A stretch of 64,000 nt of DNA from Serripes groenlandicus (taxonomy: Eukaryota; Mollusca; Bivalvia; Cardiida; Cardiidae). Shown piece after piece: positions 10,821-21,615 of the stretch. The DNA is taken from the NCBI GenBank assembly GCA_031761405.1, contig JASEVX010000008.1:74444014-74508013 (forward strand). Reading direction: 5' to 3'. The translations under genes were made by a program, and so were the position numbers. How positions within the stretch are numbered: the first letter of the stretch is position 1; each line of letters opens with the position of its first letter. The notes beneath the pieces were generated by a model. The model did no database searches and was not told the origin of the DNA. It was given only the letters and a program-made list of their open reading frames with translations.

Positions 10821-12456
10821 ACAAGAGCTGTCGGAGGACAGCGCGCTAGACTATATGCCGCTTATTCACATTTATAATGCACTTTTTCATTATAATGCAC
10901 TTAAGTACTATTAACCCTTTCCCTCATATGGTAATTCTGCAGCAGATATCTTTGAACGTATTTTGTCAAAACATAGAAAATCTCCATAATTGTATGGATA
11001 ACCTATGACAAAAACTAGAAAACATTGTGGCAAAATTTTCTAAGTAATTCAAGGGCCATTACTCCATATTTAGGAGACAATTGAGTTATCTAACCTAATT
11101 GAATGATGATCCTTAACAAATGTGTGAAGTATGAAGTGATTTGAATTATGAAACTTTAACGTTGAGCTAAACGCAAATGTTAAAACTGACCGAGCCCAAA
11201 AATAGCAAAACCTCAAAAAAAGGTTTACCAAATGTTTGACATCATGCAAAACCCGTTTGATATACATGTTGAAGAATTATATTTGATAAATGAATGATCA
11301 CAATTAGAAAGGAATGTAACCAAAAATTATGAATTTATCTAAAATTCTTAAAATCAAACAAAAATCATGTTATTTATTCCCAAAAAGTCACACTCAGCAT
11401 CTTCAACATACAATGTGAAGAAAGGTATTATATGTAATTATATTCCAAATATGAAAGCCCTAACACAAGTACTTATTGAGAAAAATTAAAAAATTAAATG
11501 AAAATGCCAATTTGCCCTAAAACTTTAACAACCCAAAATCATGTTTTTACCCCAAAAAGAAGGTCACACTCAGCATCTTCAGCATTCAATGTAAAGAAAG
11601 GTATAAGATGTAACTACATTTCAAATATTTAAGCGGTAGCACAAATACTTATTGAGAAAAATTAAAAAATTAAATGAAAAGGCCAACTTGCCCTAAAACT
11701 TTAACCACCCAAAATCACGTCTTTTACCCCAAAAAGAAAATCACACTCAGAATTTTTAGCATACAATATGAAGACAGGTATTAGATGCAATTATGTTCCA
11801 AATATAAAAGCCCTAGCATAAGCACTTATTGAGAACAAAAAATCAAAAAAAAATCCAACTTTCCCTTAAAACTTTAACCACCGAAAATCAGGTTTTTTAC
11901 CCCAAAAAGAAGGTCACACTCAGCATCTTCAGCATTCAATGTGAAAAAAGGTATAAGATGTAACTACATTCCAAGTATTAAAGCCGTAGCACAAATACTT
12001 ATTGAGAAAAATTAAAAAATTAAATGAAAAGGCCAACTTGCCCTAAAACTTTAACCACCCAAAATCACGTCTTTTACCCCAAAAAGAAGGTCACACTCAG
12101 AATCTTCAGCATACAATATGAAGACAGGTATTAGATGTAATTATATTCCAAAAATAAAAGCCCTAGCATAAGTAATTATTGAGAAAAAAAAAAAAAAAAA
12201 AATTCCAACTTGCCCTAAAACTTTAACCACCGAAAATCATGTTTTTTACCCCAAAAAGAAGGTCATACTCAGTACCTTTAACATTCAATGTGAAGAAAGG
12301 TATAAGATGTAACTATATTCCAAATATTAAAGCCCTAGCACAAATACTTATGAATGAAAATGCCAACTTGCCCTAAAACTTTAACCGGACGCCGACGGAG
12401 ACGCCGACGCCGGGGCGAGTAGTAAAGCTCTCATATTCTTCGAATAGTCGAGCTAA
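10821..12456 (+). mobile_element. Helitron-like non-autonomous element with 175 bp tandem core
   Basis: Inserted within transposase copy 4: copies 1-3 have TATACA directly joined to AAAACTATTCC, and here about 1.63 kb lies between. The left end reads ACAAGAGCTGTCGGAGGACA and contains GCTAGACTA. The right end has the hairpin TATTC-TTC-GAATA, then GTCGAGCTAAAA. The subterminal segments GCTAGACTA and TAGTCGAGC are near inverted repeats. The core holds about six copies of a 175 bp monomer (for example near 11383, 11559, 11737, 11910, 12083, 12260) and a GACGCCGACG-rich stretch before the hairpin. No duplication longer than about 2 bases flanks it. Ends of this type resemble Helentron-associated elements; that class call is inference. 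Confidence 0.75.
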
Positions 12457-13200
12457 AAACTATTCCTGTGCACCAACTTGACACAAGGCATCTCGGTGCT
12501 AATCAGCGAAAGTGAAAAGGGGAAACGAACAATAACTGGCTTTTCAACAGTATTTTTCTATCCAGCACATTCAAAATAGACATATTAGAAGGAGGAGAAC
12601 GGGAAAATCTTAATGGAGATTATTGAATATTGCCTGGGAGATGAAACGGTCCAACTAACCAGGCTTAATACCAACACACAGAAAGTCGAGGGGACAAAAA
12701 GAGCAATTAAACGTTCCTTACCCAAATACAAGAGGTTTTCCAGGAACTTCCAGTCACATGCACACAGTGCCCTACACTCTGTCAATAATGGACCCGGAAA
12801 TTCCTTGCGCAAACTTTGTTCTGCTGCCAGATGTGCGATTCCTTCAGGAAGTAGTGCTGACTGTCAGCTCGAGTCGCTCCAAACTTACTCTGAAGTGAAA
12901 AAAACACGCGAAAAGTCCATTGAATTCAAATTGAAGCGTAATTAAGCTATTCAAACTGTACAAAAGCATCGTAAGCAGAAAAAGTATGTGAAAAATCAAC
13001 TGACGGCGCATCTACAAAAAACATCGACTAAGACGCAAAATCTGCCACACATTATACAAGTCGGGGCCAACACTGACCATGATGGATATGCTCGGAAACA
13101 AATGAAGTTGAGGCGAAGAAGAAGTAGTGTACCTACATCAGAAGATGCATGCATGATTGTGCCCAAGTCAGGACCCTCTGCCCTGGCCACACACTGACGA
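12457..13200 (+). pseudogene. Mutator-like transposase, copy 4, 3' part
   Basis: Continues after the insertion: AAAACTATTCCTGTG through HLGANQR, then an internal deletion jumps to KGETNNNW. The frame 12613-12945 reads MEIIEYCLGDETVQLTRLNT and the well-preserved blocks KRAIKRSLPKY, SHAHSALHSVNNGPGNS and LCSAARCAIPSGSSADCQ, showing the original frame lost in copies 1-3. It then stops after KLKRN. A second open piece (12988-13197) carries DHDGYARKQMKLRRRR. The repeat unit breaks off near 13240. Confidence 0.78.
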
Positions 13201-13240
13201 CGCCCAGTATTAACATAATGGGGTTCAGCGGTAAGATGAC
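13138..13240 (-). pseudogene. His-Me finger endonuclease, copy 4 (C-terminal fragment)
   Basis: Only the C-terminal end remains: EPHYVNTGRRQC followed by an altered tail (extra bases near 13180 disturb the last zinc site). The stop is TGA at 13138-13140. The upstream part is replaced near 13240 by sequence of the spacer type (GTCTGCCTAGCAAGCC), so the copy is truncated by a deletion or recombination. Confidence 0.65.
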
Positions 13241-13693
13241 AAAATTGTCTGCCTAGCAAGCCAATCCGATTTACTTCCCTTTGACCTTTAGGTCAGATTG
13301 AAGCAGTTAATTTTCCATAGGCGACCATTGTAGCGATTTGGGCTATATGGCTCTTTCCCAACAGTAGAACTAACCAAGAAACCTATATTCAATCAAAGTT
13401 CATAATCAAAACTACCAAAAAGCAACAAACTCACAGTCATGCTATCCAACCTTTTTTTTTTAGCTATGACGTCAAATCAAAGGTTACCCGTATATCGCTA
13501 TGAAAATGGCTCCTAAGCTGTCAATAAAGCTAAAAGCAAACAATGTTTTGTTTACAAATCAGTCGGAGGGTATTCAACTTTATTATAAACACTTTCAACT
13601 TTGAACAAAATCAGTATTGTCCAATGGGAGACCACTTCAGTCTTATGCATCATCTGAAATCCACTGGACAAAATTGTCTGCCCGGCAAGCCGA
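13241..13693 (+). repeat. Diverged fragment of the unit spacer, left half of a split copy
   Basis: Contains recognisable but diverged spacer blocks: CAAGCCAATCCGATTTAC near 13258, TTTTCCATAGGCGACCATT near 13311, and CAATGGGAGACCACTTCAG near 13622 leading to GCCCGGCAAGCCGA at 13693. The next expected words (GATTTACTTCCCTTTGACC) appear only at 20653. The copy is therefore interrupted by the nested elements between. Confidence 0.7.
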
Positions 13694-14220
13694 ATAGGCC
13701 CTTCTTAATATAGCTTCATGCATATGTATGTATTTCTCAGAACGAGGCTAACATAAGCAAGATCCCAAAAAGCTACATGTAAATACTACACACTATTGCA
13801 ATATTTTGCAGTAATAGAGATCTTGAACTTGTACCATTTGTTTATTTTATTTTGTTGAAAACTTCATGAAATGCTACAAAAAGTCTTCTGTGGATAGATC
13901 AATAAAAAAAAAGCGAAAACTATTATAGAGACGGCATATATTCAAGACCTCAGAGGTGATTACATTTCCGTCTTACTTTGTTATAGCCAGGTCTGTATTT
14001 GAGACATTTCTCTTCTTATCAGTATTTCATTGCTCTTCAAAAGAAGAAACACTATACTTACTCATCCATTTTAAAGTATAAATTGATAACCCTAACTAAT
14101 TGGGTGCCGAGATTTTTAATCTGCATTTATATAGTGTACCGTATTTAATCTAAATACAATGCATGTCTGTTTCTATTTAGTCGAAAGAAAAATGAGCCGC
14201 ATAATATCACAGTAATAATT

Positions 14221-14430
14221 TTAACCCTTTCCCACATATAGACACTTTCTTGACGCCTCTGCAGCAGAGGGGATTTTGTTAAAATATTGTGGCAACAGTA
14301 GAGCAATTTCTCCGTTTGCCGCAATGTTTTCAACTCAATTCAATATCAAACGTCGTTTTATAGATATTTTACTTAATTTTGCCCACATGTTTTCAAAGTC
14401 GTCTGTTTTGTATATATGGAAAAGGGAAAC
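14221..14430. repeat. piggyBac-like palindromic MITE (old copy)
   Basis: Begins TTTTAACCCTTTCCCACAT, runs through TGCAGCAGAGG, a CAATTTCTCC / GCCGCAATGTTTTCAA middle and CAAAGTCGTCTG near the end, and closes with a decayed GGAAAAGGG. Same family as 52393-52617, where both TTAA sites are intact. Confidence 0.55.
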
Positions 14431-14431
14431 A

Positions 14432-14760
14432 TAGGAAAGTTAAAACTAGATATCAGAACATGATTCAAATAGATAATCTGTGTTCATCTCATTTTCGAAA
14501 ACAGATAGCAATTAAGTCTAAAGAGGACGCTGACACATTTCTAGCGTTTTGCTCATGTCCAATTGGTATGTCTAGGCTATAGGTCATGATGTTGGTGTCC
14601 TGTACCAGCTTGCAAATTACAAAGCTATTGGACACAATACACTTGCAGAAGATCTATGTTAAAAAATAAGTTGTCCACAAACATTCCATTTACTCACTGA
14701 TGTCTACAATCAAGGCAAGGCTGAGATTTGAATATAGAACAATTTAAGAAAAGACAGATA
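14432..14760 (+). pseudogene. Possible SWIM-type zinc finger protein remnant
   Basis: Frame to 14582 reads SSHFRKQIAIKSKEDADTFL then AFCSCPIGMSRL and a stop. One base further the frame continues GHDVGVLYQLANYKAIGHNT. The pattern C-x-C-P-x-G, then H, then a VLYQLANY helix fits the SWIM zinc finger seen in transposon-encoded proteins of bivalves. The second Cys before His is not preserved. It sits within element A and could be a remnant of its coding region. Evidence is a short motif only. Confidence 0.35.
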
Positions 14761-14844
14761 AGAAGAACATCCTGTAACAAAGGATATGCAACTGTCAGCA
14801 TTCAAAAAGCTGTTTGTTCAACAACGTTCAATTTCGTTTTGTTT

Positions 14845-15058
14845 AGTTTAATTGGGGTTTAATGCAGTTTTCAACATTATTTCAGTTATATCATGACAAC
14901 CATTCATTTATTTATATTCCTATGGTAAACAAACTAGTACCAGGCTATGAAATATGCCTTGCCCAAGGGCACCCCAACATGACCGTCGTGACTGCAGATC
15001 AAACCCTGACATCCGAGTTCAAGTCCCCGGTGCTAACCACCTGACTATGGCGGAATCC
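14845..15058 (-). repeat. tRNA-derived SINE
   Basis: Minus strand: AGGTGGTTAGCACCGGGGAC with a B-box-like GGTTTGATCTGCAGTC, then GTGCCCTTGGGCAAGGCATA and TAGCCTGGTACTAGTTTG, then a tail ending GCATTAAACCCC. The central block matches the SINEs at 21391 and 41081, but the 3' tail differs (those end CGCCATAAAACAA). Confidence 0.7.
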
Positions 15059-15956
15059 ATTTTTGCTATGAGGAATTTTAATTGCAAATAAGTTTCTGTA
15101 GATTGGTGTATGTTTTCTTTTTGCTGTGAATTTTTTCTTTCCATGTGTATTGCAAATAATGTCAATAGGTGTAGCAATGAAAGTTGTCTTCAGATTTACT
15201 GAAATTTTCATTTTGAATGTGTGTACATCTATTTCATTAAATATTATACATCAAATTGTTAGTTACACCTTAAGTCGGGGCGGTCATGGTCGACAGGTCA
15301 TGCCTAGTTTGATTGGCCAGGGATCATGAATACGTGAACTGTCCTCGCGATATAACTGAACTATTGCTGAAAACGGTAAAAATCCCAAATAAAACCGTTA
15401 TTTAAACCTTTCTAAAAATTACATTTTAAAAACATTGTGTATATGTTCCTCTGTATTGCTCGCCTTGGTTACTAATAAGTTTGTCACAATTCAAAATAAA
15501 GTCTGAAGGTGCAAGTCGGAGCTGTTTAGCATAAATACGGTAACTGTATTGGTCAAACTGGTGTAGTGGCCTATATAACACGGAACATTCTACCTTATTA
15601 AACACTTGAAATGTATTTTGATAGTTCAGTTCTAATATGTAAAAGCTAAATATTTTTTTGTACAATCATCTACGAAAGGAAATTGTTGAAAAATATTTTG
15701 TAAGTTTATGGAATAAATAGCATTATGTTAATAAAAAGAAGAAATTTACATTGGTGTGTTCTCCTGTATCCCTTCTTTGTTCATGATCATTTCTTGCTGT
15801 ATTTTGTTTTAAAGCAATGTTTTTTGATGCCATTGAATAAATTATCATATTTTGAATCTGAATGAATTGCATAGTGGAACAAAACAATGTAAGACAGATT
15901 TTACTTTAAGTTTTGATGTTTGGGCTTATCATTTGTTCAGCCATTGTTTACATCGA
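15059..15956. other. Non-coding interior of element A
   Basis: AT-rich sequence without recognised genes. Small open frames at 15126-15329 and 15426-15665 show no motifs or coding signature. Confidence 0.4.
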
Positions 15957-16711
15957 TCTTGCTTAGTTAGCCTCGTTCTGTTTATGGAATGTAAGTTATG
16001 CATATAATTTGAGATAGGCCTATCAGGGTGTATTCGACCCAAAATTTATTCGGCCTGGTCTTTTTCGGCCTGGTCTTTTTCGGCCCAAAACGTATTCGGC
16101 CTATTTTTTGTTTAATATATAATATTATATTTTTTCGAAGTTTAGACACGCAAAAGTATTCTTATTGATTATGATTGGGGAAATAATAAAAATTATTATT
16201 ATTATTATCTCAGTATTGTATTGGGAGTTTACCAATGTGGCGGTATTTTTTCGGTAGGCTAGCTAGTAATGAAATCATAAAAATACTAATGTGAATCTTT
16301 AATTAACTCCGAAAACATTTTGAGCGTGAGTAAGATTGTTATTTTGTTGTTATTAACTATAATATTCTCAAACCAACACATAGAGTTTTCAAGAACTGTT
16401 TATTTGAGCAAGGGAGAATAATGAAAAATCATATTTAAAAAAATATAATTAATGTTAATAGGCAAAGCCTAGGTCGTTTGAAAGCAAGAACAATACTTAT
16501 ATATAAGCAGTCAGTGTCAGTCCACAAACAAGAAAATAATTTGAAAAACATATTGAAAAAACCTGAATTTATCATGTATTCAAGTTTAATTAAATTCATT
16601 CATATATTTTATTGCATTAATTAATATATACTTGTTTCATAGCAAATACAAACAGATTAACATAACTAAGAGATTTTGGATTAACAGAAGAGAATTACAT
16701 AAACATGGATT

Positions 16712-17872
16712 ACCGTATATCCGCGGCCATAAGTCGAATTTTTGAGACTCAAATTTTGGTGTTGAAGCAGGGACTCGACTTATGACTGAATGACTAGTCT
16801 CAATATATCGCCGTTACATATTGCATTGTAGGATGTGAACAGTCAAAATAAAAAATCGCATTCCTAGTACAGAAACTTGGACTAACTGAATGACAATCTC
16901 TCCTAAGGCTATATTTTACACGCGACAAACAGTAGAGAAACTGCTTTTTATCAGTGATGCATCCTTTCCTTACACTTTTTTCATCTAGTTTTAAAGCCGT
17001 AAACAAAGGAAAAATAAATACCATACCCTTTAAAATCCTTTTCAATTCAAAGTTAATTTGTCCAATTTAAAGAAAATGTAGTAATTTCTCCTTTTGTCAG
17101 AGCTCTATCAAACGATGAGTATAAATGCATGTGAAAATGGGTAAGAGTGAAATCTATATAGACCTTTATTTCCGCAAACCATTTTCCCCAACAAATGAGC
17201 TACGTCATAAAAAAAGAGTATGTGCAGTTTAATCACACAAGTATAATTTACTTTGGCTAATAGTATCGTAAATTTAACATTAATTTATATGGGTGTATTT
17301 CATTTGTCGCGGATCAATCTCAGCTGGTAAATTAGTGATGTCATTTATTTAACCCCCTGTGTTTTTCACACGACAAACAGTTATAGGGCTAACGCAAGTT
17401 GGTTGTAACTACAGCCTGTTCCAGTGGAAATTACAACCGTTTTCATATAACCATAGAGTCCAAACTTTTTTCCATAGACCTTTAAAACCCTTGTCTTCAC
17501 CTCTCTGTGAATTACACACACTTTTAATCAACTTCGTCAATGCATGGTAGAAACACTGACATCGATAAAACCCTTTGTTGGAGTTTCGCGCTTTTATTTT
17601 TTATAGATTAAAACAAATATTAAGAAATTTGGACTAGTTAGTTTGTTTGGCTTATTTGGATTTATAAAATCAGGTTTGTGCATTATTATCTTAATGTATC
17701 ATTATCCAGTTTTACATCGAGAACCAGGTTTTTTATTTTTTTTTGCCGTAATTTTTAAAAAGTTGACCCCCGACTTATGGCTGGGAGTAACCTCAAAACC
17801 ACCGAAATTGGGGTCAAAATGGACCCTCGACTTATGGCCGAAGTCGACTTATGGCCGCAGATATACTGTAAT
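16712..17872. mobile_element. Element C: nested MITE-like element with CGACTTATGGCCGC inverted ends
   Basis: The left arm has CCGTATATCCGCGGCCATAA, then GTCGAATTTTTGAG and GGGACTCGACTTATGACTG. The right arm (17757-17872) is the inverted counterpart with GACCCCCGACTTATGGC, CCCTCGACTTATGGCC and GACTTATGGCCGCAGATATA. The word CGACTTATG/CATAAGTCG recurs at least five times. The flanks AGAAGAGAATTACATAAACA (16687) and AGAAGAGAATTGCATAAACA (17873) are alike and look like a duplicated host segment. The interior has no recognised gene. Confidence 0.6.
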
Positions 17873-18297
17873 AGAAGAGAATTGCATAAACATTAAACCA
17901 ACACAATTGTCCAATACAATATATATACAAGCAATGTAAGATAAAAGGTATAAGTTTGTAGAGTCCGATTTAGAAATACGGTTACGAAAACGTCAATTAC
18001 TTTATCATCTATGCTCACAATGTTCTCAAAAGTGTGTAAGAATTAAAATTTGTAGGGCATTGATATATATTTCCAAATTGTGACAAAATATATATTAACA
18101 TTATAGGGGTATTTGTATTTACATAAGAGAATAACATATACATTTAACACACACATGTGTCCCTAACTCCCTATCTAATCCCTTCACCACGTAAAGGCGA
18201 TTGGAATATCCCTCGCGACATATGCAGGTCAAGATTAACCTTCATATCTATACAGTCTGATTCGAGTTCTGCACTTTGCGCTTGCTGTTTCATCTTT

Positions 18298-18500
18298 TGA
18301 TGTATGTAGATCTTAGATCAGAATATTTGGAACAAATGAGTAAAAAATGATATTCATTGTCAATTAATTCAGAGGTACAATCTACGCAGTATCTTTCATT
18401 TCTTGAAATATTGTTATAACGACCACTTTCAATGTTTAATTCATGGGACGAAGTGCGAAATTTTGTAAAAACAGTTTAATTATTGTGTTCTTTAATGGGT
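18298..18500 (-). pseudogene. Non-LTR retrotransposon (LINE) ORF remnant, C-terminal zinc knuckle
   Basis: Minus-strand reading gives TVFTKFRTSSHELNIESGR, YNNISRNERYCVDCTSELI and DNEYHFLLICSKYSDLR. This is the end of a LINE reverse transcriptase protein: the Cys-x2-Cys, His and Cys of the C-terminal knuckle and the HFLLIC...Y.DLR line are all there. A stop lies just upstream (KEHNN-stop), and no RT catalytic block is recognisable next to it, so it is a short 5'-truncated, mutated remnant. Confidence 0.7.
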
Positions 18501-19085
18501 TCAAGACAGTTTTCCTGGTCGAAAAAATGTTTAATTAGACAATATGTTTCAATCGTGTAGAGTTGTTAATTTCATTATACCAGTGTTGTTGGTAAATATC
18601 GGTTATCCTTTACTTAATAAAATTGTAACTTATATGCATGATATATTGGTTTTCCCATACGATTGAAAGTCCTATTTGTTCTAGATTTGTTTTAATATGA
18701 TATGCCCATTTTTGTTTTTGTTATACGTATTAATTATTGTTGTTGGCGTCTATTTTTAACATATTGTAAACTTTAAAAAGAATAAGTACTATGTTCACTC
18801 ATAGTTAATATTGTTAACCAATATTTAATCATGATAAGTTTTCTATAAACATACATCGGCACACAACCTAATTCTCCGTTCTCTTAGTACATATCGAGGA
18901 TATGATATTTTAGATGTTTTCTTAAATGGGGTCAACATTTGACAGGATGGCTTCGGCTTCAAATAACACATAACCGATATCTTATCTACATCACTGCCGA
19001 TACCAGGGACGTAGTTAAGAGGGATAAGTAACTAAATTATATACTAAAATATCACCTGTGCAGACATTTGTAGCAAGTAAAACTA

Positions 19086-19945
19086 AACAAGAGGCCCACG
19101 AGGGCCTATGCTCTACTGGTATGGTTCTTTGGTCATTTTCAATCCAGAGCATGTATGTATGGTGAAGATCGGATAGTAAATGGAGGCTCTTTTGTGTTCA
19201 CAAGCTGTATTATAGCAATTTTTACAATTTCATGGGCCATAATCCAGTCTTGCATGGGCGGATCTAGCTGGTTTTCAAAAGGAACCAAGCTCTCATCAAT
19301 ATTTAACTACTATCTAAGTTTGGTGAAGATCAGATAGTAAATGGAGCCTCTATTGTGTTCACATGCTCAATTATAGCAATTTGGACAATTTCAAGGGCCA
19401 TAATCCAGTCTTGCATGGGCGGATCTAGCTGGTTTACGAAAGGAACCGAGCTCTCATGGATATCTTACTACTGTATAAGTTTGGTTGAGATACAATCAAA
19501 AGTGAAGACTGTATCGTGTTAACAATCTCTTTTATTGCAATTTTGACCATTTCAAGGGCCATAATCCAGTCATGCATGGGCGGATCTGGCTTGTTTTCGA
19601 AAGGAACCGAGCTCTCATGGATATCTAACTACTGGAGAAGTTTGGTTGAGATACAATCAAAAGTGAAGACTGTATCGTGTTAACAAGCTCTTTTATAGCA
19701 ATTTTGACCATTTCAAGGGCCATAATCAAGTCATGCATGGGCAGATCTAGCTGGTTTTCGAAAGGAACCGAGCTCTCATGGATATCTAACTACTGTATAA
19801 GTTTTGTTGAGATACAATCAAAAGTGAAGACTGTATCGTGTTAACAAGAAATTGTTTACGGACGGACGGACGGACGCACGCACGCACGACGGACAAATCG
19901 CCACGACATAAGCCCTTCTGGCCTTTGGCCAGTAGAGCTAAAAAA
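19086..19945 (+). mobile_element. Helitron-like element with 165 bp tandem core (CTACTGG subfamily)
   Basis: The left end reads ACAAGAGGCCCACGAGGGCC followed by CTCTACTGG. The right end has the hairpin CTGGCC-TTT-GGCCAG, then TAGAGCTAAAA. CTCTACTGG and CCAGTAGAG form subterminal inverted repeats. The core has about four monomers of 165 bp (GGGCCATAATCCAGTC near 19235, 19395, 19557, 19718) ending in (GGAC)n and (GCAC)n microsatellite at 19859-19890, then ACAAATCGCCACGACATAAG. Confidence 0.72.
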
Positions 19946-20640
19946 CTATTCAAGATGTGAAAATAAAAAAAATATTTAGTTTATATAAGTTTAAACATTC
20001 TTCTATTGCAGAAGATAAACATATTTTAATATATATATATTACAGGTTTTGAAAATATGTTATATATCCTATGAAAAATGTCAGTCTATTAATTTTTGGA
20101 AAAAAATAATATAATTCAGAAATCCCAATATTGGTGTCTTTTAAAACAGTCATTGTTCAAAATACAAAGAAATTCCAGCTATTCATTGTATCTCTAACTT
20201 GAGTTGAAATGTTAAGCTTTCAGAATATGTATTTTTTGTTTATGTGCCAAATGTGACTTCGAAGTTTTATTAGCTACAAAATGTGAAAATTTGGACAATG
20301 TTATGTCTATGTGTGATATTTTAACCAGATAACAGGTGTACAGGTGGAGTTGCCTATCCCTCTTATCTACGTCCCTGACAAAACAAATATACAATTTAAT
20401 TGAATTTACGTTGTTACAAACATACATTTATTTCATGTAATCAGAATAATTATTTAATCAAAAAAGTTACATAATCAATGATTAACAACCTTCGAACTAT
20501 CTTAATATTAAAACAAGGTTTAATTTAATACTCTAACAGTTATAATGTGTGAACAACTATATCTCTATGATCGGCATACCAACAAATAGTGGGCCGAAAA
20601 AGACCAGGCCGAATACATTTTGGGCCGAATACACCCGATA

Positions 20641-21385
20641 CCGGCAAGCCGATCTGATTTACTTCCCTTTGACCATAAGATGAAAGGGGGTGTTTATTCT
20701 TAAAACAAATAATTTTAATAGAACTATATATTGATCTCTTTAATTGATTGTTGTGATAAGTTTGTTTGGAACAACAGACTTGTATCGGTGGAAATATCTC
20801 CATAACGGTTAAAACCACTATTGTTTACATTTTTAATCCGTGGGAAAATCACATTCCAAAGTGATGACGTCATGCGAGCCATTTCCCTCTTAGTGTTTGT
20901 GACTACAACACTATTTTTGGTCAAAACCCTTATTATATATCATAGATAACATACTTATTTGGTGGCATTCACTCTGTGATTAAAAGCTCTATTCCAGTAT
21001 ACCCAATACGACTGTTATGGAGCTCCACCAACATTGTTTCTGTATATTTTTACCTTTGAGGCTTTGTTATATTCCCCTGTCTGCAGACAATCTGTAAAAT
21101 CACAATCTACAGTCTTACAATAACAAGACACCTGCAATTAATATATTGTATGGGGTCAAAGTATATTTATTAACCTACCTGTACAGTTATTTTATTCCTG
21201 ATGTAATTTTTAATCCATTTATTTACATTTTTTAGATCCATTATTTTAAAACATCAACAAACACATTTCGTGAACAATCTATTTTTAGACCTATTTCTAG
21301 GTATACTCAACAACAAATTTACAGAGTGTTCTCCCTTTGACCATACATTAATTTTATTTGAACCCATTCAACTACTTTTTATACA
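20641..21385 (+). repeat. Right half of the split spacer repeat, then unannotated DNA
   Basis: CCGGCAAGCCGATCTGATTT at 20641 resumes the spacer repeat interrupted at 13693 and continues ACTTCCCTTTGACC. CCGGCAAGCCGA occurs on both sides of the insertion. From about 20700 the sequence no longer matches the array and no gene is seen. Confidence 0.6.
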
Positions 21386-21390
21386 TTGTA

Positions 21391-21615
21391 GCAGACTGTG
21401 GTCGAGTGGTTAGCGTCGGGGATTTCTAAACCGGGTGTCTCGGGTTCGATCCCCAGTCGCGGCACTACGGTCATGGTGGAGTGCCCTTGGGCAAGGCACA
21501 TTTTCTAGCCTAGTACTGGTTTGTTTACCCAGGGATCATGACTAATTAAATTTAATTGCGCGCTAAATGACCTTAGCTGTCGATGCGCCATAAAACAACA
21601 TACATTCATTCATTC
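21391..21615 (+). repeat. tRNA-derived SINE
   Basis: The tRNA-like head has an A box (GTGGTCGAGTGGTTAGCG) and a B box (GGTTCGATCCC) in a Ser/Leu-type layout. The body has GGTCATGGTGGAGTGCC and TTGGGCAAGGCACATTTTCT, and the tail ends GCGCCATAAAACAACATACA with ATTC repeats. Almost identical to 41081-41300, so the subfamily moved recently. Confidence 0.85.

Larger units (their letters stand above)
1..13240 (+). repeat. Tandem array of four transposon-derived units (about 3.2 kb each)
   Basis: The same sequence recurs head to tail. The stretch at position 1 recurs at 3235, 6432 and 10456, giving spacings of about 3234, 3197 and 4024 bp. Each unit holds a plus-strand transposase and a convergent minus-strand nuclease, then about 1 kb of non-coding spacer. 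The long fourth spacing is explained by an extra segment of about 850 bp (8836-9685), and the fourth unit is further split by an insertion at 10821-12456. Units 1 and 2 are the most alike and share stops absent from unit 3. This is direct sequence comparison; the duplication history is inference. Confidence 0.93.
13694..16024. mobile_element. DNA transposon A with about 70 bp imperfect terminal inverted repeats
   Basis: The left end starts ATAGGCCCTTCTTAATATAG. The reverse complement of the right end starts ATAGGCCTATCTCAAATTAT. Both then carry CAGAACGAGGCTAAC and AAGCAAGAT (left about 13738-13768, right about 15957-15985). Size is about 2.3 kb. Inside are a piggyBac-like MITE, a degraded SWIM-type coding remnant and a SINE. 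No intact transposase is seen. The class is not determined. Confidence 0.62.
16025..20640. mobile_element. Element B: about 4.6 kb bounded by inverted GGGTGTATTCGGCC ends
   Basis: The left end at 16026 reads GGGTGTATTCGACC, then CGGCCTGGTCTTTTTCGGCC with the word GGCCTGGTCTTTTTC doubled. The right end at 20590-20634 is its reverse complement (GGGCCGAAAAAGACCAGGCC then CCGAATACACCC). The inverted match is about 50 bp. Inside lie element C, a LINE remnant, a Helitron-like element and AT-rich filler; no own transposase is recognised. The edges join element A on the left and the resumed spacer repeat on the right. Confidence 0.68.

Noticed and set aside
21391..21470. tRNA gene (Ser/Leu-like) with good A and B boxes
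   Set aside because: It is joined to a conserved body and tail and has a near-identical copy at 41081, so it is a SINE.
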